DNA from: Clostridiales bacterium UBA7001
GTDB taxonomy: Bacteria; Bacillota; Clostridia; TANB77; CAG-508
Direction: 5' to 3'
Assembly (NCBI GenBank): GCA_002449785.1
Contig: DJXP01000019.1
Coordinates: 117,521 to 181,520 of the forward strand
DNA length: 64,000 nucleotides
Shown here: piece after piece, positions 25,063 through 33,711 of the stretch
Layout: each line of letters begins with the position of its first letter
Position numbering within the stretch: the first letter of the stretch is position 1
The notes under the pieces: model-generated
What the model was told of the DNA's origin: nothing
What the model saw: the letters and a program-made list of their open reading frames with translations, nothing else
The model's database searches: none
Made by a program: the position numbers and the translations under genes

Positions 25063-25446
25063 ATGAAAAGGGTTTTATATATTTTTTTAATTTTAATAAT
25101 TATATGTAATTTTATTAATTTTTTTTATAATATTTCTTATGCAAAAGATGGAAAAATTGATGCACTTATTGGTCAAGCAAGTGAGGCTCAAAATCCTGCA
25201 GATACAGAAGGAGATCCTTTTTTTGAAGGCATTAATAAAATAATAGGAATTATTCAAATTGTAGGAACAGGTATTTCAATTATTGTTGTTTCAATTCTTG
25301 GAATAAAATATATGATGGCAAGTCCAGGTGAAAAAGCAGATGTTAAGAAAAATATTTTACCAATAATATATGGATGTGTATTGGTATTTGGTGGAGTAAA
25401 TGTGGTCGCAATTATTGCAAATTTCTCAAGTAAAGTATTAAAATAA
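25063..25446 (+). CDS. VirB2/TrbC-like mini-pilin, paralogue 6
   Basis: The 127-residue protein has a signal-like helix ending at Y-A-K-D-G, an acidic linker (A-D-T-E-G-D-P-F-F-E), and two helices around I-K-Y-M-M-A-S-P-G-E-K-A-D-V-K-K. GAGG precedes the ATG. A terminator follows within 100 bp, so this is the last gene of the second pilin unit. Confidence 0.72.
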   Translation: MKRVLYIFLILIIICNFINFFYNISYAKDGKIDALIGQASEAQNPADTEGDPFFEGINKIIGIIQIVGTGISIIVVSILGIKYMMASPGEKADVKKNILPIIYGCVLVFGGVNVVAIIANFSSKVLK

Positions 25447-25538
25447 TGCTTTACAGAAAATATTAAATAATTATTTAATATTTAATTTTTATTAAATTAT
25501 ATCGTTATTTAAAAAATTAAATATATAAAAAATAGTTT

Positions 25539-25584
25539 TAAGAGATTTTTGCGATACTTATGTAATTTGCAAAAATCTTTTTTT
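25539..25584 (+). terminator. Terminator after mini-pilin paralogue 6
   Basis: A 12-13 bp stem AAGAGATTTTTGC/GCAAAAATCTTT with a T run. It closes the second pilin unit. The rest of the gap 25447-25733 holds the next promoter and nothing else visible. Confidence 0.85.
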
Positions 25585-25625
25585 GTTACAATTTTATTAA
25601 AAATATCAAATATTATACAAAAATA

Positions 25626-25654
25626 TTGAAAAAAATTTTTGTTTTAAGTATAAT
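25626..25654 (+). promoter_or_regulatory. Promoter of the main secretion-apparatus operon
   Basis: TTGAAA, 17 bp and TATAAT lie 79 bp upstream of paralogue 7. I see no terminator from here to 45592, so it could drive about 20 kb. Confidence 0.78.
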
Positions 25655-25733
25655 TAATATAATAGTGATATTATGCGAAGAAATTAGATTTATTATAGTT
25701 ATATAGCAATTCTTGCAAGAAAGGGTGAGAAAA

Positions 25734-26120
25734 ATGAAAAAAATGTTATTTATTAAAACTTTATTAGCATTATCCTTATTTTTTGTGGTATTTTCAAATT
25801 TTAATTATTCTCATGCAAGTCTTTTAAGTGATATGAGAGGGCAAATTAATTCATTTGAATCACAAGGTCAAGGTGTAAATGTTGATACGGGAAATGTTGT
25901 TAAACCATTTGTTGAACTTGCTAGATTACTTATGACAATTGGTGCTGGTGTATTAGTAGCTGTTACAACATATATGGGTATTAAATATTTAACATCTGGA
26001 CCAGATGCACAAGCTAAGTTAAAAGTTCAATTAATTGGATTAGTAGTTTCAGGTTTTGTTATTTTTGGAGCATATTTTATTTGGAAAATAGTATTAACTT
26101 TTGCAAATAATTCATTATAA
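25734..26120 (+). CDS. VirB2/TrbC-like mini-pilin, paralogue 7 (divergent)
   Basis: The ATG at 25734 follows AAGGGTGAG; the in-frame TTG upstream has no site. The 128-residue protein has a signal-like helix, a hydrophilic stretch (S-F-E-S-Q-G-Q-G-V-N-V), and two helices flanking I-K-Y-L-T-S-G-P-D-A-Q-A-K-L-K-V. It keeps the I-K-Y turn but differs from the other six around it and is the one adjoining PrgI, the usual VirB2-VirB3 gene order. It may be the ancestral pilin or a base component. The six others form a separate block. Confidence 0.75.
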   Translation: MKKMLFIKTLLALSLFFVVFSNFNYSHASLLSDMRGQINSFESQGQGVNVDTGNVVKPFVELARLLMTIGAGVLVAVTTYMGIKYLTSGPDAQAKLKVQLIGLVVSGFVIFGAYFIWKIVLTFANNSL

Positions 26121-26136
26121 TAAGGGGAGGATTTTT

Positions 26137-26496
26137 ATGGGGACATATTATATACCTCGTAATTATAGAGGTGAAACAAGAATATTATACATATTTACAA
26201 TTAAGTCTTTAATTTCTACTGCGGTAGGAGTAATGGTTGGCGCAATTTTTCTTTTCATATTTAGAGCAATGAATATGATGCCTGTTGGTCTAGGAATTAT
26301 GGCATTTTTTGCATTAATAGGTTTTGTAGTAGGAGCTATAAAAATCCCTACAATTGTCGCAATACCTGTTACAAAGAAAATTGGTGGAGAACCAATTTAT
26401 GAAATTGTACTTAGGTATTTTAAACATAAGAAAAGAAGAAGATTATATGTTTATACAAAAGAAATAAATAAGGAGGAAAGTGCAAATGAACAGTAA
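26137..26496 (+). CDS. PrgI family (VirB3-like) membrane protein
   Basis: The 119-residue protein starts at the ATG after GGGGAGG. It has a short N-terminus with Y-Y-I-P-R-N-Y-R and two closely spaced helices (about 24-75). A cytoplasmic tail follows, with G-G-E-P-I-Y-E-I-V-L-R-Y-F-K-H-K-K, which is the PrgI/VirB3 plan in Gram-positive conjugation systems. VirB3-type proteins pair with VirB4 at the inner-membrane complex. The gene overlaps the following one by 11 bp, in line with coupled translation. Confidence 0.8.
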   Translation: MGTYYIPRNYRGETRILYIFTIKSLISTAVGVMVGAIFLFIFRAMNMMPVGLGIMAFFALIGFVVGAIKIPTIVAIPVTKKIGGEPIYEIVLRYFKHKKRRRLYVYTKEINKEESANEQ

Positions 26497-27730
26497 TGTA
26501 ATACCTTTACTTCAACTTGGTATAGTTCTTATTTTTATTATAATGATTTTATTAATTCTATTATATGTTTACTTAATGAGACCAAAAAAAGTTGAAAAGC
26601 GTAAAGAGGAAGAGGATGAGTTATTAACTCAAGATGATGAAAACAAGAAAAATAGAATTCAAAATTATGGAAAATTTACAACCAATTTATCAAGAGAATC
26701 AATTTATGAATTTATGGAATTTGATGAAATCGTTGATAATATGATAGTAAGAAAAAACGGCGCACAATATATTATGATTTTACAGTGTAATGGTGTAAAT
26801 TATGATTTAATGAGTGAAGATGAAAAAATAGCAGTTGAAGAAGGATTTGTACAATTCCTAAATACTTTAAGATTTCCAATTCAATTATATGTTCAAAGTA
26901 GAACATTAAATTTAAGAGATATAATTGAAGAATATAAAGCAAGAATAGATAATTTAACAGTTGAAATAGATAAAATAGATGCAAAACTTGCTCAAACTTC
27001 TGGTAATAAGGCATTAAGAGAAAAACTAGAATTTGAAAAGAGAAGAAAAGTAAATATATTAGAATATGGTATAAATATTACAGATTATGTTGAAAAAATG
27101 AGTTCAAATAAAAATGTATTACAACAAAGAACATATGTTGTAGTTTCATATTATTCAGCAGAAATTGGTGGAAATTTAGATAGATGGTCTAAAGAAGAAA
27201 TATATAATATGTGTTTTTCTGAATTATATACAAGATGTCAAAATATAGCGAGTTCCCTAAGTACATCACAAGTTTCTAGCCGTATTTTAGACTCTGAAGA
27301 ATTAGCAGAACTATTATATATTGCTTATAATAGAGATGAATCTGAATTATTACAACTTTCAAAAGTTTTAGATGCTCAGTATGATTCATTATATAGTACA
27401 GGCAAAGATGTATTACAGAAAAAACAAGAAAAAATTGAACAAGAAATTAATATTGCTGCAATTGATATGGCAACAGATAGTATCTTAAAAGCTGATAGAC
27501 AAAGACAAGTTGAGGAACTTGAATTTAAGATTAATAAAACAGAAAGAATTAAACAAAAAGCTAGTGAGTTAATAGATTCATATCATGATCAATTAGACCC
27601 TAGAGTATATCAATTAGCTAAAAGAGAAGTCGAAAAAGTTGGCAATGAAGTAAAAAAACCTGAATTGCAGGAAGCCCAAACTACTGCTCCTAGAAAAAAA
27701 GTGGTTAAAAGAAGAAGAATAGAGGACTAA
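26486..27730 (+). CDS. Membrane-anchored VirB4 N-terminal-like protein
   Basis: The ATG at 26486 follows GGAGG nine bases upstream, with a weaker GTG just before. The 414-415 residue protein has one N-terminal helix (about 5-30) and then a long cytoplasmic part. Residues about 75-155 (I-V-R-K-N-G-A-Q-Y-I-M-I-L-Q-C-N-G-V-N-Y-D, then F-P-I-Q-L-Y-V-Q-S-R) resemble the N-terminal domain of VirB4/TraC-type ATPases. The rest is charged and helical, with predicted coiled coils, ending in a basic tail. There is no P-loop. The ATPase part follows in the next gene, so I read the pair as a split VirB4, or as an anchor for it. It is likely in the inner-membrane complex. Confidence 0.65.
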   Translation: MNSNVIPLLQLGIVLIFIIMILLILLYVYLMRPKKVEKRKEEEDELLTQDDENKKNRIQNYGKFTTNLSRESIYEFMEFDEIVDNMIVRKNGAQYIMILQCNGVNYDLMSEDEKIAVEEGFVQFLNTLRFPIQLYVQSRTLNLRDIIEEYKARIDNLTVEIDKIDAKLAQTSGNKALREKLEFEKRRKVNILEYGINITDYVEKMSSNKNVLQQRTYVVVSYYSAEIGGNLDRWSKEEIYNMCFSELYTRCQNIASSLSTSQVSSRILDSEELAELLYIAYNRDESELLQLSKVLDAQYDSLYSTGKDVLQKKQEKIEQEINIAAIDMATDSILKADRQRQVEELEFKINKTERIKQKASELIDSYHDQLDPRVYQLAKREVEKVGNEVKKPELQEAQTTAPRKKVVKRRRIED

Positions 27731-27748
27731 AGATAAGGAGGATATAAT

Positions 27749-29746
27749 ATGTTTGGAAATAATAAAAAGAAAGAAACTACTAATGAAATAGATAGTATAA
27801 AAAAAGAAGAAGATAGTATTTTTAAAAGAAATGAGAAAGATATAAAATCTTTAATTGCTCCTGGCGGAATAGATGCAAGTTATACTAATCATTTAGAAAT
27901 TGCTTCATCAAGAACTAGATATGCTAGAAGCATGGTTGTTGCTAATCTTCCAAGAATGTGTACTTTTCCAGAATTTTTAAGAGGAATGTATACTTTTGGA
28001 GATATAAATGTATCTGTATTTATAAATCCTGTTAGTGAAGCATCTTCACAAACTGATTTAAATAGAACAATAAATGAATTAGAGTCTGAAAGAATCGTTG
28101 CTTTAGATAGAGGAGATATAAACAGAGAGAGAATAATAGCTCAAAAGAGAATGGAAGCAGAAGAACTACGTGATGCCATAGCTGCTGGTTTTAATAAGTT
28201 ATTTGATTCATCTATAATTGCAACAATTTTTGCATATAGTATGGATGAACTTGATAGATATACAGAGCTTTTATCAAATGAGATGTCAAAAAACCTTATC
28301 GATATTAAACCAGCTTGGGCAATACAAGATGAAGCATTTAGAAGCAATTTACCTTTTTCTGATAATATTTTAACAAAATCACATACATTTGATAGAAGAG
28401 CAATGTCTACTGTATTTCCATTTTTCAATTCTGAAGTAGGACATGAAAATGGTATTCCTTTAGGATTTAATAAACAAACTGGATTACCTATATTATATGA
28501 TAATTTTAGTTCATCACTTAATAACTATAATATGGTTATATTTGGAAAATCTGGTGCTGGAAAATCTGTTACTATAAAAACTATTACAGCTCGTTCAGCA
28601 GTACTTATGGGAATAGAAAGTTTAGCTCTAGATGCTGAAGGTGAGTATGGAATAGTTGCTGAAGCACTAGGTGGTGTTAATGTTACATTAAGCCCAAATT
28701 CTAAAACAGTTATAAATTTGTTTGATATAGAACCTGAAATTATTAAAGATGAAATAACAGGAAAAGAAAGAACTGTATTAAGTGTTGAAAATAAAGTTGA
28801 AGACGTTACAAATGGATTACTAACAATGGCAAGAGGTAGTACAAGAAGCCAAGAAGTAAATGAGCTTACTAAACAGATAATTTCTGAATCTGTTGCTGAA
28901 GAATATGCTGCTCTTGGTATAACAAATAATGTTGAAAGTTTATATGAAAGAGATGATAAAGGAAAAATAGATATTTCCCAAAATTATTTAGGAAGAACTA
29001 AAAAGCAAATGCCTACAATTGGTTCATGGTATAAAAGAATTTGTAGAAAAGCAACAGAAAATGAAAACCCAGATTATCGTTTCCACTACAGTTATTTAGT
29101 AAAAGTTATGAAACAGTATGTTAGAGAATATCAAGGACAAATGGCATATTTTGATGGACAATCTACTTTTGAATTATTAGATGGTGTTCCATTTATTAAT
29201 ATAGATATTTCTCAATTAGAGGAAAGATTTGCAAGACCTTTAGCACAGCAAATAATGCTATCATGGGTTTGGGAAAAATATGTTAAGAAAAATAGTGAAG
29301 ATAAAACAAAAGCTGCTAAAAAGAGAGTTTTAGTTGATGAGGCTTGGATGCTTTTACCTTATCCTGAAGCTGTAGATTTCTTAAATACAATGGCTAGACG
29401 TGCCAGAAAAAGAAATGTTTCTCTTGCTGTTATTTCACAAAAATTCCAAGACTTTTATGAAAAACAAGAGGTACAAGCAGTTTTAACATCTTCTGATACA
29501 AAATTATTCTTAGCACAAGATAAATCAGAAATTCAGTATTTAAAAGAAGTATTTAAACTAAGTGAAGGTGAAGCTGGATTTTTAATTACATGTAATAGAG
29601 GTGAAGGATTGCTTAAAGTTGGTGGTGATTCAGCTATACTTGCAATTCAACCAACTAAGAAGGAATTTGAATTTGTTGAAACAAACTTAAATAAGCAATC
29701 TCAAATGGAAAGAGCAAAGAAAGAAGCATTAAATAGTTCTAATTAA
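27749..29746 (+). CDS. VirB4-like secretion ATPase
   Basis: The 665-residue ATPase has Walker A G-K-S-G-A-G-K-S at 266-273 and Walker B K-R-V-L-V-D-E-A-W at about 525-533. A-R-R-A-R-K-R-N-V follows, then V-I-S-Q-K-F-Q-D-F, all diagnostic for VirB4/TraC/TrbE ATPases. Upstream of the P-loop comes the usual P-F-F-N-S-E-V-G-H-E-N-G-I-P-L-G-F segment that precedes the RecA fold. The length is at the short end of the family. It powers substrate transfer or pilus assembly in type IV systems. There is no membrane helix. AAGGAGG precedes the start, and it is flanked by the split N-terminal partner and a VirB6-like gene. Confidence 0.92.
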   Translation: MFGNNKKKETTNEIDSIKKEEDSIFKRNEKDIKSLIAPGGIDASYTNHLEIASSRTRYARSMVVANLPRMCTFPEFLRGMYTFGDINVSVFINPVSEASSQTDLNRTINELESERIVALDRGDINRERIIAQKRMEAEELRDAIAAGFNKLFDSSIIATIFAYSMDELDRYTELLSNEMSKNLIDIKPAWAIQDEAFRSNLPFSDNILTKSHTFDRRAMSTVFPFFNSEVGHENGIPLGFNKQTGLPILYDNFSSSLNNYNMVIFGKSGAGKSVTIKTITARSAVLMGIESLALDAEGEYGIVAEALGGVNVTLSPNSKTVINLFDIEPEIIKDEITGKERTVLSVENKVEDVTNGLLTMARGSTRSQEVNELTKQIISESVAEEYAALGITNNVESLYERDDKGKIDISQNYLGRTKKQMPTIGSWYKRICRKATENENPDYRFHYSYLVKVMKQYVREYQGQMAYFDGQSTFELLDGVPFINIDISQLEERFARPLAQQIMLSWVWEKYVKKNSEDKTKAAKKRVLVDEAWMLLPYPEAVDFLNTMARRARKRNVSLAVISQKFQDFYEKQEVQAVLTSSDTKLFLAQDKSEIQYLKEVFKLSEGEAGFLITCNRGEGLLKVGGDSAILAIQPTKKEFEFVETNLNKQSQMERAKKEALNSSN

Positions 29747-29758
29747 AAGGAAAAAATT

Positions 29759-30976
29759 ATGGAAAATATGAAAAAATTAGTAACATCAATGTTATTAATA
29801 GTATTATTGTTTAATTTCATATTTTTAAATAGTTCTTATGGAGCAGCTGAAGATAATGCAGATGACTCAGTTTTAGCTCAAGAAGCTAAGCCAAGTGACG
29901 GAATGATGAAAAGTATTTTAGAGGAAGGTACAGCTGCTCATAAGCAAGATGATAGTATTAAAACGACACTATCTTTTGCTAATTTTGGTTCATCAATTGT
30001 CGGTTTTGTTTTAGGAATATTATCAAGGCTTTTTAATGCAGTTATTGCATTAGAATTAGATATTATTTTTGGACAATTAACATATACAGTTGAAAATGGT
30101 GAATTACAATATTTTGTTACAATAGATAGATTAGTTTTTAATAGAATTCCACTACTTAATGCTAATTACTTTAATACAAATGATACATATAAAATTGGAG
30201 ATTTAGAACTACCAATTAATGAAAATAACAAATTAATTAAAGAAAGTATAGCAAGTGTTTATACAATATGTAGAATATTAGCTCTTATTATTGGTTTAGT
30301 GGTTTTAGTATATATTGGTATAAGAATGGCTATTTCTACTGTTGCATCAGAACAAGCAAAATATAAGAAGATGCTTATTGGTTGGTTTGAAAGTATTGTT
30401 ATTATTTTTGCAATGCCTTATATTATGGCTGCTTTGTTCACCATAGAAGAAGTTCTAATTGGTGTTTTCTACGAGCTTAGAAATTCATTAATGGGTGGTA
30501 ACACTAATGAAGTATTTGAAAATGTTGTAAGAAATATTGTGTTAGAACTAGTGTTTTCTGCATCTGGAATTGAGCTTACAATGTGGTCTATAATGTATTG
30601 GGTTTTATTATATATGGAAATCAAGTTTTTATGGACATATACAAAGAGATTTTTTATGATAGGTTTTCTTGTAGCAATTGCTCCATTAGTTACAATAACA
30701 TATTCAATAGATAAAGCAGGAGATGGAAAAGCACAAGCTTTTTCTAATTGGCTTAAAGAGTTTATGTTAAATGTATTAATACAGCCATTACATGCTATTA
30801 TTTTTTTAGTAATTGTAATGACTGCAAATAATATAGCTTCAAAAGCTCCTATTATAGCTATTTTCTTGTTGTTATCAATGGGAACAGTTGAAAAAATGGT
30901 AAGAGTTGTATTTAATGTTAGTGATTCTGTTACATTTAATGGTATAAGAGATAGACTATTCAAGAAAGGAAAGTAA
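29759..30976 (+). CDS. VirB6/TrbL-like membrane protein A (405 residues)
   Basis: The protein has a signal-like N-terminal helix and a polar segment, then about six hydrophobic helices. It shares with three later proteins the block V-L-V-Y-I-G-I-R-M-A-I-S-T-V-A-S-E-Q-A and then A-P-L-V-T-I-T-Y-S-I-D-K-A-G-D-G-K-A, followed by W-L-K-E-F, V-L-I-Q-P-L-H. This matches polytopic VirB6/TrbL scaffold proteins, which form the inner-membrane channel. It is the shortest of the four and has only a brief basic C-terminus (R-L-F-K-K-G-K). It is only 12 bp after the VirB4 gene. Confidence 0.78.
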   Translation: MENMKKLVTSMLLIVLLFNFIFLNSSYGAAEDNADDSVLAQEAKPSDGMMKSILEEGTAAHKQDDSIKTTLSFANFGSSIVGFVLGILSRLFNAVIALELDIIFGQLTYTVENGELQYFVTIDRLVFNRIPLLNANYFNTNDTYKIGDLELPINENNKLIKESIASVYTICRILALIIGLVVLVYIGIRMAISTVASEQAKYKKMLIGWFESIVIIFAMPYIMAALFTIEEVLIGVFYELRNSLMGGNTNEVFENVVRNIVLELVFSASGIELTMWSIMYWVLLYMEIKFLWTYTKRFFMIGFLVAIAPLVTITYSIDKAGDGKAQAFSNWLKEFMLNVLIQPLHAIIFLVIVMTANNIASKAPIIAIFLLLSMGTVEKMVRVVFNVSDSVTFNGIRDRLFKKGK

Positions 30977-30980
30977 ATAT

Positions 30981-32150
30981 TTGAAAAATAATAATATTTT
31001 AAGATTAGTTATAGTAGGATTTATTCTTTTATTTTTTGCAATACTTTGTTTCTTATTGTATATTGTTATTTCTTATAATTTATCTGATACAAGTTCAAAT
31101 ATTTCAGTTACTACTGCAAATAATGAATTTAAGGAAACGGTTGAAGATGTTGTAATAGAATATGATTGCAAATTTTATAAAGTAGATAATAATAAAATAT
31201 ATGTGAGATTTTCTAAGAATTTATTTGATGACAATGGTAAAAGCAATGAAAATTACTTTAAATCTATTGTTAATGATATATCTAGATTTTATGAAAAATC
31301 AGATTTTTATTTAATTGATAATAATAAGGAGCTAGAGATTTTTGCTAAATATGATACTACAAATGAAAAACATGTTATAGTAATTAATTCAATTGAGGAT
31401 TACTATAATAATGTAGACGGAAATGACTATGTTGAAATTAATAATATTAAATTACCAAAAGAATCAGATACAATAAAATCTGTAAATTCCTTGTTAACAA
31501 ATTTAAAAGATAGTGGTATGAAATTTTCTAGTATAGAAGAAGAACTTGGTGAAGGTACTCATTTAGATAACGGATATATTAGCTATTTGAATAATACTGT
31601 TAAGCTAAGAATTGTTGGAAATAAAGTTGTTAGAAATATTGTTTTTTCAAGAAAATATGATGAAAAGATTTTCAATAACGTAGATAATGACGCTTCACTT
31701 GAAGAATTTTATATGGAAAATCCTAATAATTGCTATGGTGGAATAGAAGAAGGTTACTTGGGATATAGAACTAATCAATTATATTATTTTATATATGATG
31801 ATGAAATTTCTGTTTATGGATATTCATATACTAAAAATGTTAAATTCGAAGAATTATTAGAAAAATATCTTGATAATAAAAATTTTGAAAGATTTATAAT
31901 ACTACTTACTGGTCAAATGCCTACATATGATTACTGTGAATATGATGTGGAGAATAAAACTGCTAATATAATGCTTTCATCATATGGAATTGAAATAGAT
32001 ATAAAAGATAATGATCCAAAAGGAATTATACTTTATAACAATTATTGTTTTACAGATGATTCTAAGAAATTGGTAAAAAATGGTTTAATTACATTTAAAA
32101 ATGATGAAAATTCAATTGAAAAAATGGAGATTGAAAGAAGAAAAAAGTAA
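30981..32150 (+). CDS. Single-pass extracytoplasmic protein, tandem paralogue a
   Basis: The 389-residue protein starts at TTG after GGAAAG, only four bases after the preceding stop. One N-terminal membrane helix (about 8-32) is followed by a large acidic extracytoplasmic region with mixed strand and helix content. There are no catalytic motifs I recognise. It shares the general layout and several patterns with the next gene (for example S-N-E-N-Y-F / S-N-E-D-Y-Y, then V-R-N-I near the middle and I-V-F-S-R-K-Y / I-I-F-T-R-N-Y), so they are tandem duplicates. The position among channel genes suggests an outside-facing part of the apparatus. Confidence 0.68.
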   Translation: MKNNNILRLVIVGFILLFFAILCFLLYIVISYNLSDTSSNISVTTANNEFKETVEDVVIEYDCKFYKVDNNKIYVRFSKNLFDDNGKSNENYFKSIVNDISRFYEKSDFYLIDNNKELEIFAKYDTTNEKHVIVINSIEDYYNNVDGNDYVEINNIKLPKESDTIKSVNSLLTNLKDSGMKFSSIEEELGEGTHLDNGYISYLNNTVKLRIVGNKVVRNIVFSRKYDEKIFNNVDNDASLEEFYMENPNNCYGGIEEGYLGYRTNQLYYFIYDDEISVYGYSYTKNVKFEELLEKYLDNKNFERFIILLTGQMPTYDYCEYDVENKTANIMLSSYGIEIDIKDNDPKGIILYNNYCFTDDSKKLVKNGLITFKNDENSIEKMEIERRKK

Positions 32151-32160
32151 GGAGTAAGAA

Positions 32161-33702
32161 ATGAAAAATCAAAAATATAAAAATAAGGGGTTGAATAGAG
32201 TTATTTTCTGTGCTATTTTAGTTTGCACCTTTATTTTTATATTTTTGATTGCTGTATTAGTAATTAATAAACATAATAGTGAAGAATACAACTTGTCATA
32301 TAACAGTTTAACAACTGTAAAGCAAGTTATTGAGTATCATAAATCAAAATATATTTCGGAAAAAGAAAGTGAAGATCCAGCTTTTTATTTAGACATAAAT
32401 TTAGAGTTAAAAGTTTTACCATATGATGAAGATGATAAGAGTAATGAAGATTATTATAATGCATTATTAAATGATGTTGCAAAAGTAATAAAGTATAATA
32501 GTTATAGAATGTTTGATGAGAAAAATGATATTACAATAGAAGTATTATGCAAAAATGATGAAATAGAATCAATTATTATTAATGGTATTGAGGATTATTT
32601 TATTTATATGGATTTACAAATTAGTATGAAATCATATGAAGAGATACCTATAACCAATTTAAACATTAGTTCTGAAAAACTAAAAGAATGTAAAAATAAT
32701 AATTGGAATTCTTTAATTGATTTTGGTACAAGAGAGAGTACATTTAATCAATATAATATATATTTTGATGAAGGTATATTTGTAAGAAATATCCAATCAA
32801 AAATATATAATATTATTTTTACACGTAATTATAGGGGGAGTGTTATAGATAATATATATCCAGGAATGAACTTAGATGATGTAAAAGATATCCTTGGAAA
32901 ACCAACTTTTGAAGACGAAGAACTAAATGTAATTGGCTATAAAGGAAATGATATTTATGCATTTTTTACAAATGATGTGATTTCTATATATGCAATTAAA
33001 GATGATTATTATGGAACTGAGCAATTTTTAGATTTATATGAATACTATTTAGATGGTGATGATAGTGATTTATTGGAATTTATGAACCAATTGACATATA
33101 CATGGCCAGATTATAGTGAATATAATTATTCTTCAAATTATGTTTTCATAGCATATCCTTTAAAAGGTATTGAAATTAAAGTAAATTATGATGACACGAA
33201 CGGAATTTTGGTGTATAATAATATTAAGGGCGATATTAATAGTATTGAGCCATATTTAAAAAATTCAGATTTTATTTCAAGACTACAAATAGATTGTGTA
33301 TTTGAAGCTGAAAAAAGACGAATAACTGAAGAAAAGGATTTAATAGAAAAAAGTAAAGATTATATAAATAATATTCAAGATAATGAAAAGAATACAAAAA
33401 ATGAAAGTTTAGTTTATAATATTTTACCTGAAATGGATTCTAATAATGGTATATATTGTATAAAGTTTATTTCCAAAACAGGAGAAAAGCCAAACAGAGA
33501 ATTATTTGATGGAATAAATGATTATATTTGGATTTCAAATGAATATTTTCTATATTCAAAAATTGGAAAGGGTATATTTTTATACAATCTAGAAAATGGT
33601 AATGTGCAGAGAATAATTGAAGGAAAAGATGATTATAAGTTTGAAAGTTACAATAATGGAATTCTAACATATGATAATGGAAAAACAATTGAACTTAGAT
33701 AG
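32161..33702 (+). CDS. Single-pass extracytoplasmic protein, tandem paralogue b with extra C-terminal domain
   Basis: The 513-residue protein has one membrane helix at about 15-36 and a region related to the preceding gene product. It adds about 110 residues at the C-terminus. That extension (G-I-Y-C-I-K-F-I-S, I-W-I-S-N-E-Y-F-L-Y-S, G-I-F-L-Y-N-L-E-N-G) looks like one or two beta-propeller blades. A segment with G-M-N-L-D-D-V-K-D-I-L-G-K-P-T-F resembles the small fold found in SmpA/OmlA-type lipoproteins. AGGAG precedes the ATG. I do not recognise a family. It probably faces the cell wall. Confidence 0.66.
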   Translation: MKNQKYKNKGLNRVIFCAILVCTFIFIFLIAVLVINKHNSEEYNLSYNSLTTVKQVIEYHKSKYISEKESEDPAFYLDINLELKVLPYDEDDKSNEDYYNALLNDVAKVIKYNSYRMFDEKNDITIEVLCKNDEIESIIINGIEDYFIYMDLQISMKSYEEIPITNLNISSEKLKECKNNNWNSLIDFGTRESTFNQYNIYFDEGIFVRNIQSKIYNIIFTRNYRGSVIDNIYPGMNLDDVKDILGKPTFEDEELNVIGYKGNDIYAFFTNDVISIYAIKDDYYGTEQFLDLYEYYLDGDDSDLLEFMNQLTYTWPDYSEYNYSSNYVFIAYPLKGIEIKVNYDDTNGILVYNNIKGDINSIEPYLKNSDFISRLQIDCVFEAEKRRITEEKDLIEKSKDYINNIQDNEKNTKNESLVYNILPEMDSNNGIYCIKFISKTGEKPNRELFDGINDYIWISNEYFLYSKIGKGIFLYNLENGNVQRIIEGKDDYKFESYNNGILTYDNGKTIELR

Positions 33703-33711
33703 GAGGTAGAA

